NCBI RefSeq assembly: GCF_007981265.1
Contig: NZ_CP034366.1
Span: 32,305-96,304 of the forward strand
DNA: 64,000 nt
Direction of reading: 5' to 3'
From: Pantoea sp. CCBC3-3-1
GTDB lineage: Bacteria; Pseudomonadota; Gammaproteobacteria; Enterobacterales; Enterobacteriaceae
The notes under the pieces are model-generated. The model ran no database searches and was not told where the DNA came from. It saw only the letters and a program-made list of their open reading frames with translations. This document shows positions 1 through 8,079 of this stretch, piece by piece. The position numbers and the translations under genes were made by a program. Each line of letters opens with the position of its first letter. Position 1 is the first letter of the stretch.

Positions 1-1
1 A

Positions 2-1609
2 ATGCTTAAAACGACCCTCAAAACCCCGAAAACCGACAAGATTACTCTAAGCATTATCGGCGTTTGCAAATCGCCAAAGGAGATCGCAGAGGCGATCGAT
101 GCATTCTGGGGTGAAGGTGCGCCGGGTGCTGATGAAAACTTCATCCTGAAAAAATTCGCCACGCTGCTGCAGCAGGAATCCCCTGGCGAACAGGACATTA
201 ACGCGTTCACCAAGATGACGACGGCACTGATGGGCAAAACGTTGAAGTCAGCCAAGGAAACAATGTTTGCTGGCCATGCGGTCATGTTCATCCAGTTCGC
301 GCGTCCCGCTGCTGACGCACTGGGGATCAGCTCCCTATACCTGTCAGATCCCAAAGTGTGGAAATTCTGCTTTGTCTCCGGGGATGTGTTCCGGCTCCGG
401 GGTGCGCTAAAAAGCTGGAATGAGTCTACTACGGCGGAACAAAAAGATGCTGCAGCCCTGACTCTGCGTAGCATCATCAGCCCGTTACAGGAAAGTGACG
501 GAAGGCTCAAGGGCGGCGCATTCCAGATCCTCTATCATCGGTTTCTTGATCTGCTGGGTGGCCAGATTGGCAATATTTTCGCGATGCTGAACCTCAGCAC
601 TGAAAAACCTTTCCCGACAACCATCCAGCAGGACGAAGCCGATAAATTTTTTCGTGACGTAAAAGCTGCAGGCGCATCCGTACTGACAAGCCTCAGTCAG
701 CCAGCTGACGCAATGATTTCCGCGGCGAAAGACTTGGCGGACAGCATGCTCGATCAGCAAAACAAGGATTCGCTGGAGTGGCTGAATATTCGCACCTTCT
801 TCGGGGCAGAAGCCGACAAAGTGAAGCAGGCACTCATTAACGGCCGGTTAGGGTTTGGCAACCCGGCGCGGAAGGACGGATGTCAGAACTTTATCAACTC
901 AGGGCCGAGTGGTGGCGCCAGCTGGCTAAAAGACTTCATGCAACACCCAATTTCCAAAGTAGAACCCGTCATAGAAGAGCTTCGCGGTAAAATGCTGAAC
1001 GCATCAGCAATCGACGATTCTCAGGCGGATCAGTGGGTAGCCGGTATCAAAGTCAGCAAACCACTGGTGACCGAGTACGATTTGCGAGCCGGCAAAGATG
1101 GCCAGTTCACCCGCGATCTGAAAGATGTTTTCCGCCTGGCTGGTGGTCGGATCCGCACACTGACAACAATTGATCTCAACCGTGGCCGTTCCTTCGCCTC
1201 AATGAGCACAAAATCTATCAGCCTCAACCCACGCGGTGGTAAAGCTGTGCTTTGGCATGAGGTCGGCCATCACTTCGAGTATTCCAACCCCGACTATTTG
1301 AAGCTGGCGTTGGCGTTCCTCACTGAGCGAGCCGGTGGAAATCGTCAGGCGATTGCGCCACTTAACCGTTTTTACACTAACAACTATGCAGATTCAGAAG
1401 TGGCGATCGTTGATAACTTCTCATCTCCATATGTGGGCAAAATCTATGGCCCCAACAGCTCCAAGGATGTGCATAGCTCAGTAGCCACAGAAGTGTTTTC
1501 GTCAGGTTTTGAGTATCTGGCCATTAATAGTCGCGGTGCGACATCGTTGCTAAATGGGGATGAGCTGATTGAGTTTGTCACTGGGATTTTGAAGGGAGTG
1601 CATGAATAG
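2..1609 (+). CDS. Putative phage protein with zinc-metallopeptidase motif
   Basis: The product is up to 535 residues and may extend upstream, since the window begins here. Near residue 420 it has an HExxH motif (WHEVGHHFEY), the zinc-binding and catalytic signature of gluzincin-type peptidases. A run containing ATEVFSSGFEYL about 75 residues later could supply a third zinc ligand (Glu). The N-terminal 400 residues are helical-looking and match nothing I recognise. The next gene overlaps its stop codon, so the two are probably co-translated. It may be a virion protein that processes other virion or injected proteins, but this is inference. The metallopeptidase label rests on the motif alone. 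Confidence 0.6.
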   Translation: MLKTTLKTPKTDKITLSIIGVCKSPKEIAEAIDAFWGEGAPGADENFILKKFATLLQQESPGEQDINAFTKMTTALMGKTLKSAKETMFAGHAVMFIQFARPAADALGISSLYLSDPKVWKFCFVSGDVFRLRGALKSWNESTTAEQKDAAALTLRSIISPLQESDGRLKGGAFQILYHRFLDLLGGQIGNIFAMLNLSTEKPFPTTIQQDEADKFFRDVKAAGASVLTSLSQPADAMISAAKDLADSMLDQQNKDSLEWLNIRTFFGAEADKVKQALINGRLGFGNPARKDGCQNFINSGPSGGASWLKDFMQHPISKVEPVIEELRGKMLNASAIDDSQADQWVAGIKVSKPLVTEYDLRAGKDGQFTRDLKDVFRLAGGRIRTLTTIDLNRGRSFASMSTKSISLNPRGGKAVLWHEVGHHFEYSNPDYLKLALAFLTERAGGNRQAIAPLNRFYTNNYADSEVAIVDNFSSPYVGKIYGPNSSKDVHSSVATEVFSSGFEYLAINSRGATSLLNGDELIEFVTGILKGVHE

Positions 1610-1938
1610 TGATTACCGTTCAACTAAAAACCACTGAAAAATCCGGTAGCGTGATGTTCAGCGGCAACGAAGTCCTGGAACCATGCGAAATCATAGTGAC
1701 GGGTGATTATTCCCTCAAAGATATACAGGCCATGTTTTGGCTGATGACGTTGACAGCAGAGGGAACAGGGCAGGGGATTTACCCACTCATTGATAATGTT
1801 TGCCCGCCATCTGAGTTTATCAGTGTGATGACTCTGTCTGCAGTGGAGGTAGTCGGAATTCCCGATGACTGGCAGAGCGATCTTGATGCTTTGCTGGATG
1901 AGGAGGCGGAGCGCTCTGAGGATGGGCAGCAGTGCTGA
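1609..1938 (+). CDS. Small acidic hypothetical phage protein
   Basis: The 109-residue product starts at a GTG that shares one base with the upstream TAG stop, so it is translationally coupled to the metallopeptidase-like gene. The C-terminus is strongly acidic (LDALLDEEAERSED). I recognise no domain. The spacing suggests it works with, or chaperones, the upstream protein. A strong hairpin follows a few bases after the stop. Confidence 0.65.
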   Translation: MITVQLKTTEKSGSVMFSGNEVLEPCEIIVTGDYSLKDIQAMFWLMTLTAEGTGQGIYPLIDNVCPPSEFISVMTLSAVEVVGIPDDWQSDLDALLDEEAERSEDGQQC

Positions 1939-1940
1939 TG

Positions 1941-1963
1941 ACAGGCGGCATTAGCCGCCTGTT
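1941..1963 (+). terminator. Hairpin terminator after the first operon
   Basis: Inverted arms ACAGGCGGC and GCCGCCTGT flank a four-base loop and are followed by a short T-rich stretch. It lies just after the 109-residue ORF and before a convergent gene, so it may terminate from both sides. Confidence 0.6.
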
Positions 1964-1968
1964 TCATA

Positions 1969-2295
1969 TCAACCAGCGTCGATAAGATTCAGCGCGATCT
2001 GCGCACAGTCAGATTTGGGGTTTTCGTCTGCGAACTGAAAACCTCCATCAATCAGTTGGTCAAACGAAGCCTGAGACCAATTTAAATAGTGGTAATGACT
2101 GTAAATTGCTTTAGCCAATGCTGGCCCGTTAATTCCTTCACGCCCCGCTTTGCATGCCGTCATCATAATTGCCGCGTTCACGCTATTCGATGAGTGCCCC
2201 TCAAGCTGAGGTCCGTTTACGAGCTGGCTGGCTGTCTGTGCGTTTGCTGCAAACGAAATTGCGATGGCCACAATAGCCAATAAAGTTTTTTTCAC
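1969..2295 (-). CDS. Small secreted/periplasmic protein
   Basis: I place the start at GTG 2295, giving 108 residues beginning with a classic signal peptide: basic KKT, a hydrophobic AIVAIAISFAA core, then an ANA-Q cleavage site. A longer reading exists upstream but would bury the signal. The mature part has two cysteines (TACKAG and SDCAQ) that could form a disulfide. The gene is monocistronic, opposite to its neighbours, and AT-richer than the virion genes. This is typical of a lysogenic-conversion (moron) gene. Function unknown. Confidence 0.65.
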   Translation of the reverse strand: MKKTLLAIVAIAISFAANAQTASQLVNGPQLEGHSSNSVNAAIMMTACKAGREGINGPALAKAIYSHYHYLNWSQASFDQLIDGGFQFADENPKSDCAQIALNLIDAG

Positions 2296-2410
2296 TCTTA
2301 ATGCCCTGTTTTGAATCGTAGTTTTTGTGGGGATGACATTAAGCAGTCTGCGCTGGTACTGCAATGCATTTTTGAAGGAAGAGAGAGCAGTTCGGATAAA
2401 ATCCAAAAGA

Positions 2411-2438
2411 TAAAGGACCCCGCAAAGAGTCCTTTTTG
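2411..2438 (+). terminator. Hairpin between secreted-protein gene and endolysin
   Basis: The arms AAAGGAC and GTCCTTT are followed by Ts on the plus strand. It lies upstream of the endolysin and may isolate it from readthrough. Confidence 0.4.
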
Positions 2439-2500
2439 AAACCTAAGAATTGTTACCCACCGCTGATCCTAATGAAAGTTACATCTGAGGTGGAATACAT

Positions 2501-2986
2501 ATGAGTACCAATCTGACTGCATTTATGAAGATGCTGCGTTTTTCTGAAGGAACCCTGAATCACCCATTGACTACGAACGGTGGCTATGACGTCATTGTGA
2601 CGGGTATGGATGGTAAGCCGGAAGTTTTCAACGACTATAGCGATCATCCATTTGCTGGGGGCCGCTTGGGCAAAGTTTTCAATAAGGCTGGGCAGCGTTC
2701 AACTGCTTCCGGTGCTTACCAGCAGCTTTACCGTTATTGGCCAGCGTACAAGAAGCAATTGGCGCTGGTAGATTTTAGTCCGGAGAGCCAGGATAAACTT
2801 TGTATGCAGCTGCTACGTGAGCAAAAAGCGTTGGCAGATATCGACGTCGGTAAGATCACTAGCGCAATTGAGAACTGTAGCAACATTTGGGCCAGTTTAC
2901 CCGGGGCAGGATATGGCCAGCGCGAACATTCAGTAGATCGGCTACTAAAGGCTTATCAGGACTTTGGGGGTAAGCTGACAGGGTAA
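2501..2986 (+). CDS. Lambda R-type endolysin (lytic transglycosylase)
   Basis: The 161-residue product is close to lambda R (158 residues) along its length. Recognisable blocks are MLRFSEGT, GYDVIVTG, FNDYSDHP, ASGAYQQLYRYW, DFSPESQD and CSNIWASLPGAGYGQ. The Glu in the SEGT block corresponds to the catalytic Glu of this family. The enzyme cleaves the MurNAc-GlcNAc bond of peptidoglycan, forming 1,6-anhydro ends, and causes host lysis. It has no signal peptide, so it needs a holin. No holin is adjacent. The start is backed by a GAGGTGG ribosome site. It differs from P1 Lyz, a T4-type secreted lysozyme, so the lysis gene has been exchanged relative to P1. Confidence 0.9.
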   Translation: MSTNLTAFMKMLRFSEGTLNHPLTTNGGYDVIVTGMDGKPEVFNDYSDHPFAGGRLGKVFNKAGQRSTASGAYQQLYRYWPAYKKQLALVDFSPESQDKLCMQLLREQKALADIDVGKITSAIENCSNIWASLPGAGYGQREHSVDRLLKAYQDFGGKLTG

Positions 2987-3047
2987 TCAACTATATGCCG
3001 CTGAAATATGCGGCCTTCCAAAACTCCCACGTTGTTCCAGCTGTAAG

Positions 3048-3296
3048 TTATCCACATATCCCCTGAATAGATCCTAATAATAGATCCTAAGGAGATCACA
3101 AACAGATCCTAACAGATCACCATGCCTTTAATATGCTGATTTTTAACCTAAAATTGCCACTCAGCGTTAGTCTATTCATGGCGTTTGACAGTCTATTCAT
3201 GGTGAATATCATTCTATTCATGGCAAATATTAGTCTATTCATGGTAGATTGTTAGTCTATTCATGGCAGAGTAAAGAATTGCCCACATTATCCACA
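3048..3296 (+). other. Plasmid replication origin (DnaA boxes, GATC-rich repeats, iterons)
   Basis: Two perfect DnaA boxes (TTATCCACA) lie at 3048-3056 and 3288-3296. Between them are several short AGATCCTA/AGATCAC repeats (about 3065-3120) carrying five Dam GATC sites, then five direct iterons. A DnaA box, GATC-rich repeats and iterons immediately upstream of a Rep_3 gene form the standard architecture of theta-replicating enterobacterial plasmids. Confidence 0.85.
3167..3266 (+). repeat. Five direct iterons upstream of repA
   Basis: The 15-bp word TTAGTCTATTCATGG, with minor variants, begins at 3167, 3188, 3209, 3230 and 3252. The period is 21 to 22 bp, about two helical turns. These are the expected Rep binding sites for initiation and for autoregulation of repA. 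Confidence 0.9.
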
Positions 3297-3309
3297 ATGG
3301 AACCGTTAC

Positions 3310-4197
3310 ATGGAAAATGATAGCGAAATCAAAACTATAGTTGATGGTTTGGTTTATAAAGTTGATGAAAATGGCAAAACTTATTCACTCATTCCCAGCG
3401 CTAATAAAACGGTTCAGCCCATAGCTTTGATGAGGCTTGGCGTTTTTGTGCCATCCGCAAAAAATAAGCCAGTTCGCGGCATAGCAACTATTGATGCTTC
3501 AGAAGATTTTAGGGAGCTGGAGCTTGCAGCTGCAGAAGGTTACACAGACATCACTATTAGGGGAAGTCGGCTCGATATGAGCACGGACTTTAAGACTTGG
3601 ATCGGGGCCATCAGGGCATTCAGCAAGTTCGAAAAATATGGGGTCGATAAGAACCGGATAAAGATGCCGTTTACTGAATTTGCGAAGCTGACGGGCATTG
3701 CGGTCGATGATATCAATAAACGCTCCAGAGCTCGCTTTTTCCTTTCACTAACACGCCTTGCCTCCATAGTAATTTCGTTCAAAAACAAGAGTGGCACTAA
3801 GTCTTACGTCACGCACCTGCTAAATAGCGCGCAGTTTGATACTGAAGAAGACACAATAATTCTTGAAGGTGATTCACGCCTATGGGAGCTGTATACCTTT
3901 GACCATAAAGTTCTTTTACAATTAAAAGCTATTCAGGCTCTACCGCGCAAAGAATCAGCGCAGGCCTTGTATGTCTACATTGAGAGTATGCCGAATGGCT
4001 TTATTCAAGTGTCTCTTGACCGGCTACGTGAACGCTTAAACCTCACATCGAGCAAAAGTGCTCAGAACCTTGCCGTGCGTAATGCAATGAAGGAGCTTGA
4101 GCGTATTGGCTACCTGACTTATTCAGAGGTTAAGAAGGATGGTGACGTGTATTTCCTGATCCACTCTCGTCGGCCAGAGCTACTGCCAGGGGAATGA
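3310..4197 (+). CDS. repA: RepA, Rep_3-family plasmid replication initiator
   Basis: The 295-residue protein has the two-winged-helix layout of Rep_3 initiators (RepFIB, P1 RepA, pPS10). An N-terminal half ends near LTGIAVDDINKRSRARFFLSL. A C-terminal DNA-binding half contains ALYVYIESMP, DRLRERLNL and AVRNAMKELERIGYL. It should bind the iterons as a monomer, open the origin with DnaA, and repress itself and limit copy number by coupling iterons on different molecules. Iterons flank it on both sides. The iteron word differs from that of P1, so the incompatibility group is probably not IncY. Confidence 0.9.
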   Translation: MENDSEIKTIVDGLVYKVDENGKTYSLIPSANKTVQPIALMRLGVFVPSAKNKPVRGIATIDASEDFRELELAAAEGYTDITIRGSRLDMSTDFKTWIGAIRAFSKFEKYGVDKNRIKMPFTEFAKLTGIAVDDINKRSRARFFLSLTRLASIVISFKNKSGTKSYVTHLLNSAQFDTEEDTIILEGDSRLWELYTFDHKVLLQLKAIQALPRKESAQALYVYIESMPNGFIQVSLDRLRERLNLTSSKSAQNLAVRNAMKELERIGYLTYSEVKKDGDVYFLIHSRRPELLPGE

Positions 4198-4203
4198 TGT
4201 ATT

Positions 4204-4395
4204 GTTAGGTGATTCATGGAAATGTTAGTCAAAGCATGGTCAGCGTTAGTCTGTTCATGGTAGACGTTCGTCTATACATGGTAAATAGGTTTTTTTTGAT
4301 GGTGATTTGACCGAAAGGTAGCTGTGCCCGAGGTGGGCACCATGAATAGACTAACAAACAGGGCCAGTGCCTTACTTCACCATGAATAGACTAAC
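4204..4395. repeat. Degenerate and inverted iterons downstream of repA (inc-like locus)
   Basis: Four imperfect direct copies end in CATGG (about 4204-4219, 4224-4239, 4245-4260 and 4266-4281). Two perfect copies in opposite orientation, CCATGAATAGACTAAC, lie at 4340-4355 and 4380-4395. Such downstream arrays in RepFIB and P1 (incA) titrate Rep and mediate handcuffing, which limits copy number. Confidence 0.85.
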
Positions 4396-4404
4396 AGCGT
4401 GTAG

Positions 4405-4681
4405 AAAAGAGAATCCGCCGCGAATACGTGTCGGTTACTGGCCGGTGGCGTATGCCAACAAAAATCAGGCGGTGGCGAAACAATGCCTTACGGAGAGTAA
4501 TGCTTACTGGAAATGGCACACATCTTATAATCGGCATTCGGTAGGAGAAACGGTGATTAACTGTATCAAAGAGCTTTACGGAAAGATCTCACGTTACGCA
4601 AGTCGGTAAAGCCATGGCAATGATACGTGCGTTGAGCATAACGGCGTGGGCAAATCTGCCAGAAAGTGTACGAATTTCCTG
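4405..4681 (+). pseudogene. Remnant of IS5-family (IS903-like) transposase, 3' end
   Basis: Translation gives GYWPVAYANKNQAVAKQCL, then YWKWHTSYNRHSVGETV. This resembles the C-terminal part of IS903-type transposases (GYWPGEYADRNRAVANQRL, then WTTDYNRRSIAETA), including the terminal E region of the DDE triad. The frame is lost near 4605 and resumes as AMAMIRALSITAWANLPESVRIS before a stop at about 4681. Only the last quarter of the transposase remains and it is inactive. It sits exactly between the iteron array and the metabolic operon, suggesting that the cargo entered by an IS-mediated event. Confidence 0.75.
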
Positions 4682-4782
4682 AGGAAGTTATTGACAGGAA
4701 GGATTTTTATCTAAATCCAATTTAATCAACAAAGCCGATCCCCCTGGATAGAGTCCAAAAACGAACACAATGGCCCATACAG

Positions 4783-4856
4783 TGTTGTTCCCTCACTGAG
4801 CTAAGCAGTAATGGGAACAACATAATTATTGAAGGTGAAAGAAAAATGCACCTTTT
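4783..4856. terminator. Terminator region after the biosynthetic operon
   Basis: There are two hairpins. The arms GTTGTTCCC and GGGAACAAC lie at about 4783 and 4814. The arms AAGGTG and CACCTT lie at about 4832-4856 (seen as TCACCTT / AAGGTG on the minus strand). They lie just downstream of the last gene of the minus-strand operon. Confidence 0.5.
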
Positions 4857-4858
4857 AA

Positions 4859-6121
4859 TCAGGCGCACGTTACCGGAGTCCAAAACTGCAATTTTTCAAA
4901 ATCACGGCGTAAAATATTGCTATCCTCATTTTTAAAAATAAGAATCCCGGCAGTGTCAATTAGAGAGCGCGAGTTAACTTCTTCACCGACTTTTATATAC
5001 CAGTCAATATGGTAGTGGCTGGATATCTCCGGTTCGTTCAGTGAAATAACTTTACCGTGCCCTACCGGAAGTAGGGCTGAAACCATATTGTTACGTATAT
5101 CCGGATGGATATTATCAACTTCCTGTGAGTCCGCAGCGAGAAGCAGTGTAGCATCTATGAGATTGATGTCACTATTGGCTGTATGGAAAGGAACCCCAAG
5201 ACCGCCCGGAACACGCGCAGCAATTTCAAGGAAAATAATTTCTTGAGTTCTATCGTTTATGAATAACTCATGGTGAGTAGAACCGGAGGAAAAACCCAGA
5301 GCGTTAATAACAGTTTGATTGTAATCGAAAAGTTTATCATATAGACGCTGTTCTGTTACGGGAAAAACAGAGAGTGGTTTTCCTTGTACAAAATCGAAGT
5401 TAGTACATCCGAGTTCGAGAATTCCGGAGAAAAGCACTTTCCCATCACGAATAAATGAATCGCATTGGTACATTGTTCCGCTGATATATTCATCAATCTC
5501 ATATGCAAAAGTATGCTCATCATTTAATATCATATTCTGACATTTTTTCAGGTCATCTGGCGTGTTAATAATCATAACATTAAAGCTGCCAGCACCTGAG
5601 GTAGGTTTAACAAGCATTTTGCTCCCCAGTTTTTTTTCAAGCATCTCGTAATAACTAACTGGATCATCATTGAGCGAATTTAAATCGAGCTTTTCATATT
5701 TTGGAATGGCATGAGGGAGGGTCTCAGCGACACACTTTTTCATGGCTATCTTATCGCGAAATTTAATGACGGTTTCTTGATTGTCGCCGGGTATATTTAA
5801 CATATCACGTAACTTTGCTGCTGTAAGAACATTATCTTCCTGCTGGCAAAAGATACTGATTTCCTGTGAGGAACCTGCTATTTGAATTTCTTCATTGATG
5901 ATTTTTTCTACCTGAGAGAAGTTTAGCTCAGGCCGGAGGCTTTCAGTCAGTTGCCCATCAACACTGTACACTTTATCAATTTTTCCTTTCAACAGAGGAT
6001 GCACATCTTCAGATTTATGAATAATAAGAACCATTCTCGTATTATTATGTAAGTAATTCAGCACACTTTCTGAAGCAAAATGTAGATAAGACTGAGAAAG
6101 TAATATTACAATCTTTTTCAT
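4859..6121 (-). CDS. ATP-grasp ligase (amino acid/peptide ligase type)
   Basis: The 420-residue protein has an ATP-grasp core: the nucleotide-binding lysine and flexible loop (MLVKPTSGAGSFNVMI, near residue 170), an EIDEYISGTMYQCD strand, and the metal-binding EIAARVPGG near residue 300. The N-terminal 110 residues look like a preATP-grasp Rossmann domain (KIVILLSQSYLHFA). Relatives activate a carboxylate as an acyl-phosphate and join it to an amine, forming dipeptides or amides. Substrates cannot be read from sequence. It is the last gene of the operon and its ATG overlaps the preceding stop. In this pathway it probably performs the condensing or final amide-forming step. Confidence 0.85.
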   Translation of the reverse strand: MKKIVILLSQSYLHFASESVLNYLHNNTRMVLIIHKSEDVHPLLKGKIDKVYSVDGQLTESLRPELNFSQVEKIINEEIQIAGSSQEISIFCQQEDNVLTAAKLRDMLNIPGDNQETVIKFRDKIAMKKCVAETLPHAIPKYEKLDLNSLNDDPVSYYEMLEKKLGSKMLVKPTSGAGSFNVMIINTPDDLKKCQNMILNDEHTFAYEIDEYISGTMYQCDSFIRDGKVLFSGILELGCTNFDFVQGKPLSVFPVTEQRLYDKLFDYNQTVINALGFSSGSTHHELFINDRTQEIIFLEIAARVPGGLGVPFHTANSDINLIDATLLLAADSQEVDNIHPDIRNNMVSALLPVGHGKVISLNEPEISSHYHIDWYIKVGEEVNSRSLIDTAGILIFKNEDSNILRRDFEKLQFWTPVTCA

Positions 6122-7008
6122 AAAGCATTCTCCGTTTCATGGTAAGAAATGTTCATTCGATACAAAAGGCGGTAATCATTGGCGTTATTGCTAGGTGTTA
6201 TGCCATATCCACGATGGAGAGTTTGCAGGTTGTCCCATAGAACAAGGTCGCCGGCATAATACTCATGTTGATAAAATTGGGCATGCTCTAGAATGAAATC
6301 TTCAAGTTCATTAAGAAGTATTAGCGAAAGGTCAGGAGGCACCCCTACCAGAGAAAAGGCTGTCCCAGCAATTGCATAAAGCGATGCCTTCCCAGTCAGC
6401 GGATGTTTGTATATAAGCTGATGGGTCACTGGAGTGAGTCCATCTTTCTGTTGGGCTGTTAATTTCTGTCCAGGCTGTTGTGGATCTGCTAGTTGCCGAC
6501 GGTTTCCAAAAACATGATTGACACGAATTTTTTCAAGCGGCAGACCACAGGCTTTTTCAAGCTTGGAACATAAAACCACATTTTTTCTTAGCATGTTCAG
6601 CGCATCACACATGTCGATGAACTGGGTAAACCCACCATGAGAAGGTTCCTTTTTTGAAAGCATAGAGGTAATAAAGCCTACATTTGATTTGTAGGACATG
6701 TCACAGTGCCAGTATGTCCCACCGTCAAGTACTCCTTCATTTCCGCCATCGGCGTTGATTAAATTTGATATTTTAATAACGTCGGGACACCCATCCACAC
6801 TGAAATTCTGGAGAACATGGTAGTGTGGTTTTCCGAGATTATTTAAAAACATTCTGTATCGCAGCAAAGTCATATCTGAGCTTCTGATTACAATCATCTT
6901 ATAACGAAACAGAAGATCGGCAATGACATCTTTATTTAATTCAATTTCAATAGATTCCTGAATTTTTATTTCACAAACAAATTCATCAAGTAAAACCTGA
7001 TGCTTCAT
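6118..7008 (-). CDS. TauD/TfdA-type Fe(II)/2-oxoglutarate dioxygenase
   Basis: The 296-residue length is usual for TauD-like enzymes. The facial triad is visible as WHCDMSY (H101, D103) and a distal LHRG (H265). R280 in DYRLLYR is the probable 2-oxoglutarate anchor. Because the second ligand is Asp rather than Gly or Ala, the enzyme should hydroxylate, desaturate or epoxidise rather than halogenate. It overlaps the upstream gene by an ATGA-type junction and the downstream gene likewise, so it is a committed member of the operon. Its likely substrate is a free or ligated amino acid (inference). Confidence 0.88.
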   Translation of the reverse strand: MKHQVLLDEFVCEIKIQESIEIELNKDVIADLLFRYKMIVIRSSDMTLLRYRMFLNNLGKPHYHVLQNFSVDGCPDVIKISNLINADGGNEGVLDGGTYWHCDMSYKSNVGFITSMLSKKEPSHGGFTQFIDMCDALNMLRKNVVLCSKLEKACGLPLEKIRVNHVFGNRRQLADPQQPGQKLTAQQKDGLTPVTHQLIYKHPLTGKASLYAIAGTAFSLVGVPPDLSLILLNELEDFILEHAQFYQHEYYAGDLVLWDNLQTLHRGYGITPSNNANDYRLLYRMNISYHETENAL

Positions 7009-8072
7009 AATTCATACTCCGTTAATTTCATCGTATTAATTGATTTTGCACCTGCGATCATCCCGGCGACATACAACCCTTTAATGTCTGTTTTTCCGTC
7101 AGTGTTATCCACATATCCTTTACTGTTAATGTTGATTTGAATAAAGCTGTTTTCAGGAATCACCCCTGTAGTCCCGATGGCTGATATGAAAAGTGTATCG
7201 GATTTTTCAAAAGTAACTGACTTAATCCCATCTTTTATTGTTGGACAATTTACATTCTCATAAGATAATAACGCAATATGATCAGTGTTATTTTCCTTAA
7301 GCAAATTAGCAGTAAGGGAGTTATTATCAGCACAAAGTGAAGAATAAACATGAAAGCCAAGTGGAGTGATGTTTTTATCAGTCTGGCTTTTCCATATACG
7401 TTCTATCGTAATTTGACTAGGGGCTCTGAGGGCGAAACGGTCTTGTGTTTCTTGTGGGAACAAGCCAATATAGCTTCTGGCCAAAATTGTGGTTTTGAAA
7501 CCTAATGAGGCGGATGCATCAGCAAGTTGAAAGGCCGTATTACCCCCTCCTAATATCACTATATTACGGTATTTTGTAGTAATCGAGGAGGGGTTCTCCA
7601 TGAACATTTTATATGCGTTGAAGCAATCAATCGGGTCAATTAGCGAAAAAACTGCAGGTGTAGTTTTTGAAGAAATTCCCGTTGCAAGAACCAGATTATC
7701 TGAATAGTAGTATTTAAGGTCATCACCCACCATAACTTGACAGCGAAAACCTGAAAGATCTCTAGTGAAGTAAGATACTCTGCCACAAATTTTTCTTACT
7801 GGTAAGCTTTCAATGACATCTCTAACATAGGTACCGTACTCTAAACCGGTCGGGGTGAGTGCAGGTTCCTTCATGTAATCTTCTAGTTTCTTATCTGAAT
7901 CTTTCAGAACCAGCTCATTGCAATATGACTGCAACCGGCGGTTACCCATTATATCCATGCAGCCACCATATTGTTCACTGATCATAGTGACATCTTTCCC
8001 CATGGCCGATAAGCGTGCAGCTTCTATGGCTGCTGCAGGTCCTCCGCCAATTATGATAAATGTACTCATCAT
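7005..8072 (-). CDS. FAD/NAD(P)-dependent oxidoreductase
   Basis: The 355-residue product has two dinucleotide-binding fingerprints: GGGPAAAIEAARL at the N-terminus for FAD, and ILGGGNTAFQLADASASLG near residue 185 for NAD(P)H. Close to its end is a thioredoxin-reductase-like GLYVAGMIAG block. No CxxC redox centre is evident, so it is more likely a flavin mono-oxygenase or amine/imine oxidoreductase than a disulfide reductase. A GAGG ribosome site precedes the start. Its stop overlaps the dioxygenase start. Within the pathway it could N-oxygenate an amine or recycle reductant for the diiron oxidase (inference). Confidence 0.8.
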   Translation of the reverse strand: MMSTFIIIGGGPAAAIEAARLSAMGKDVTMISEQYGGCMDIMGNRRLQSYCNELVLKDSDKKLEDYMKEPALTPTGLEYGTYVRDVIESLPVRKICGRVSYFTRDLSGFRCQVMVGDDLKYYYSDNLVLATGISSKTTPAVFSLIDPIDCFNAYKMFMENPSSITTKYRNIVILGGGNTAFQLADASASLGFKTTILARSYIGLFPQETQDRFALRAPSQITIERIWKSQTDKNITPLGFHVYSSLCADNNSLTANLLKENNTDHIALLSYENVNCPTIKDGIKSVTFEKSDTLFISAIGTTGVIPENSFIQININSKGYVDNTDGKTDIKGLYVAGMIAGAKSINTMKLTEYEL

Positions 8073-8079
8073 GTCATCC

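Noticed and set aside
3048..4395. Iterons considered as a CRISPR array
   Set aside because: Repeats are 15 bp with 6-bp spacers, flank a Rep_3 gene and include inverted copies; no cas genes.
4367..4609. 80-residue ORF considered as an intact gene
   Set aside because: Its sequence is the tail of an IS903-like transposase and the frame is broken; its start overlaps an iteron.
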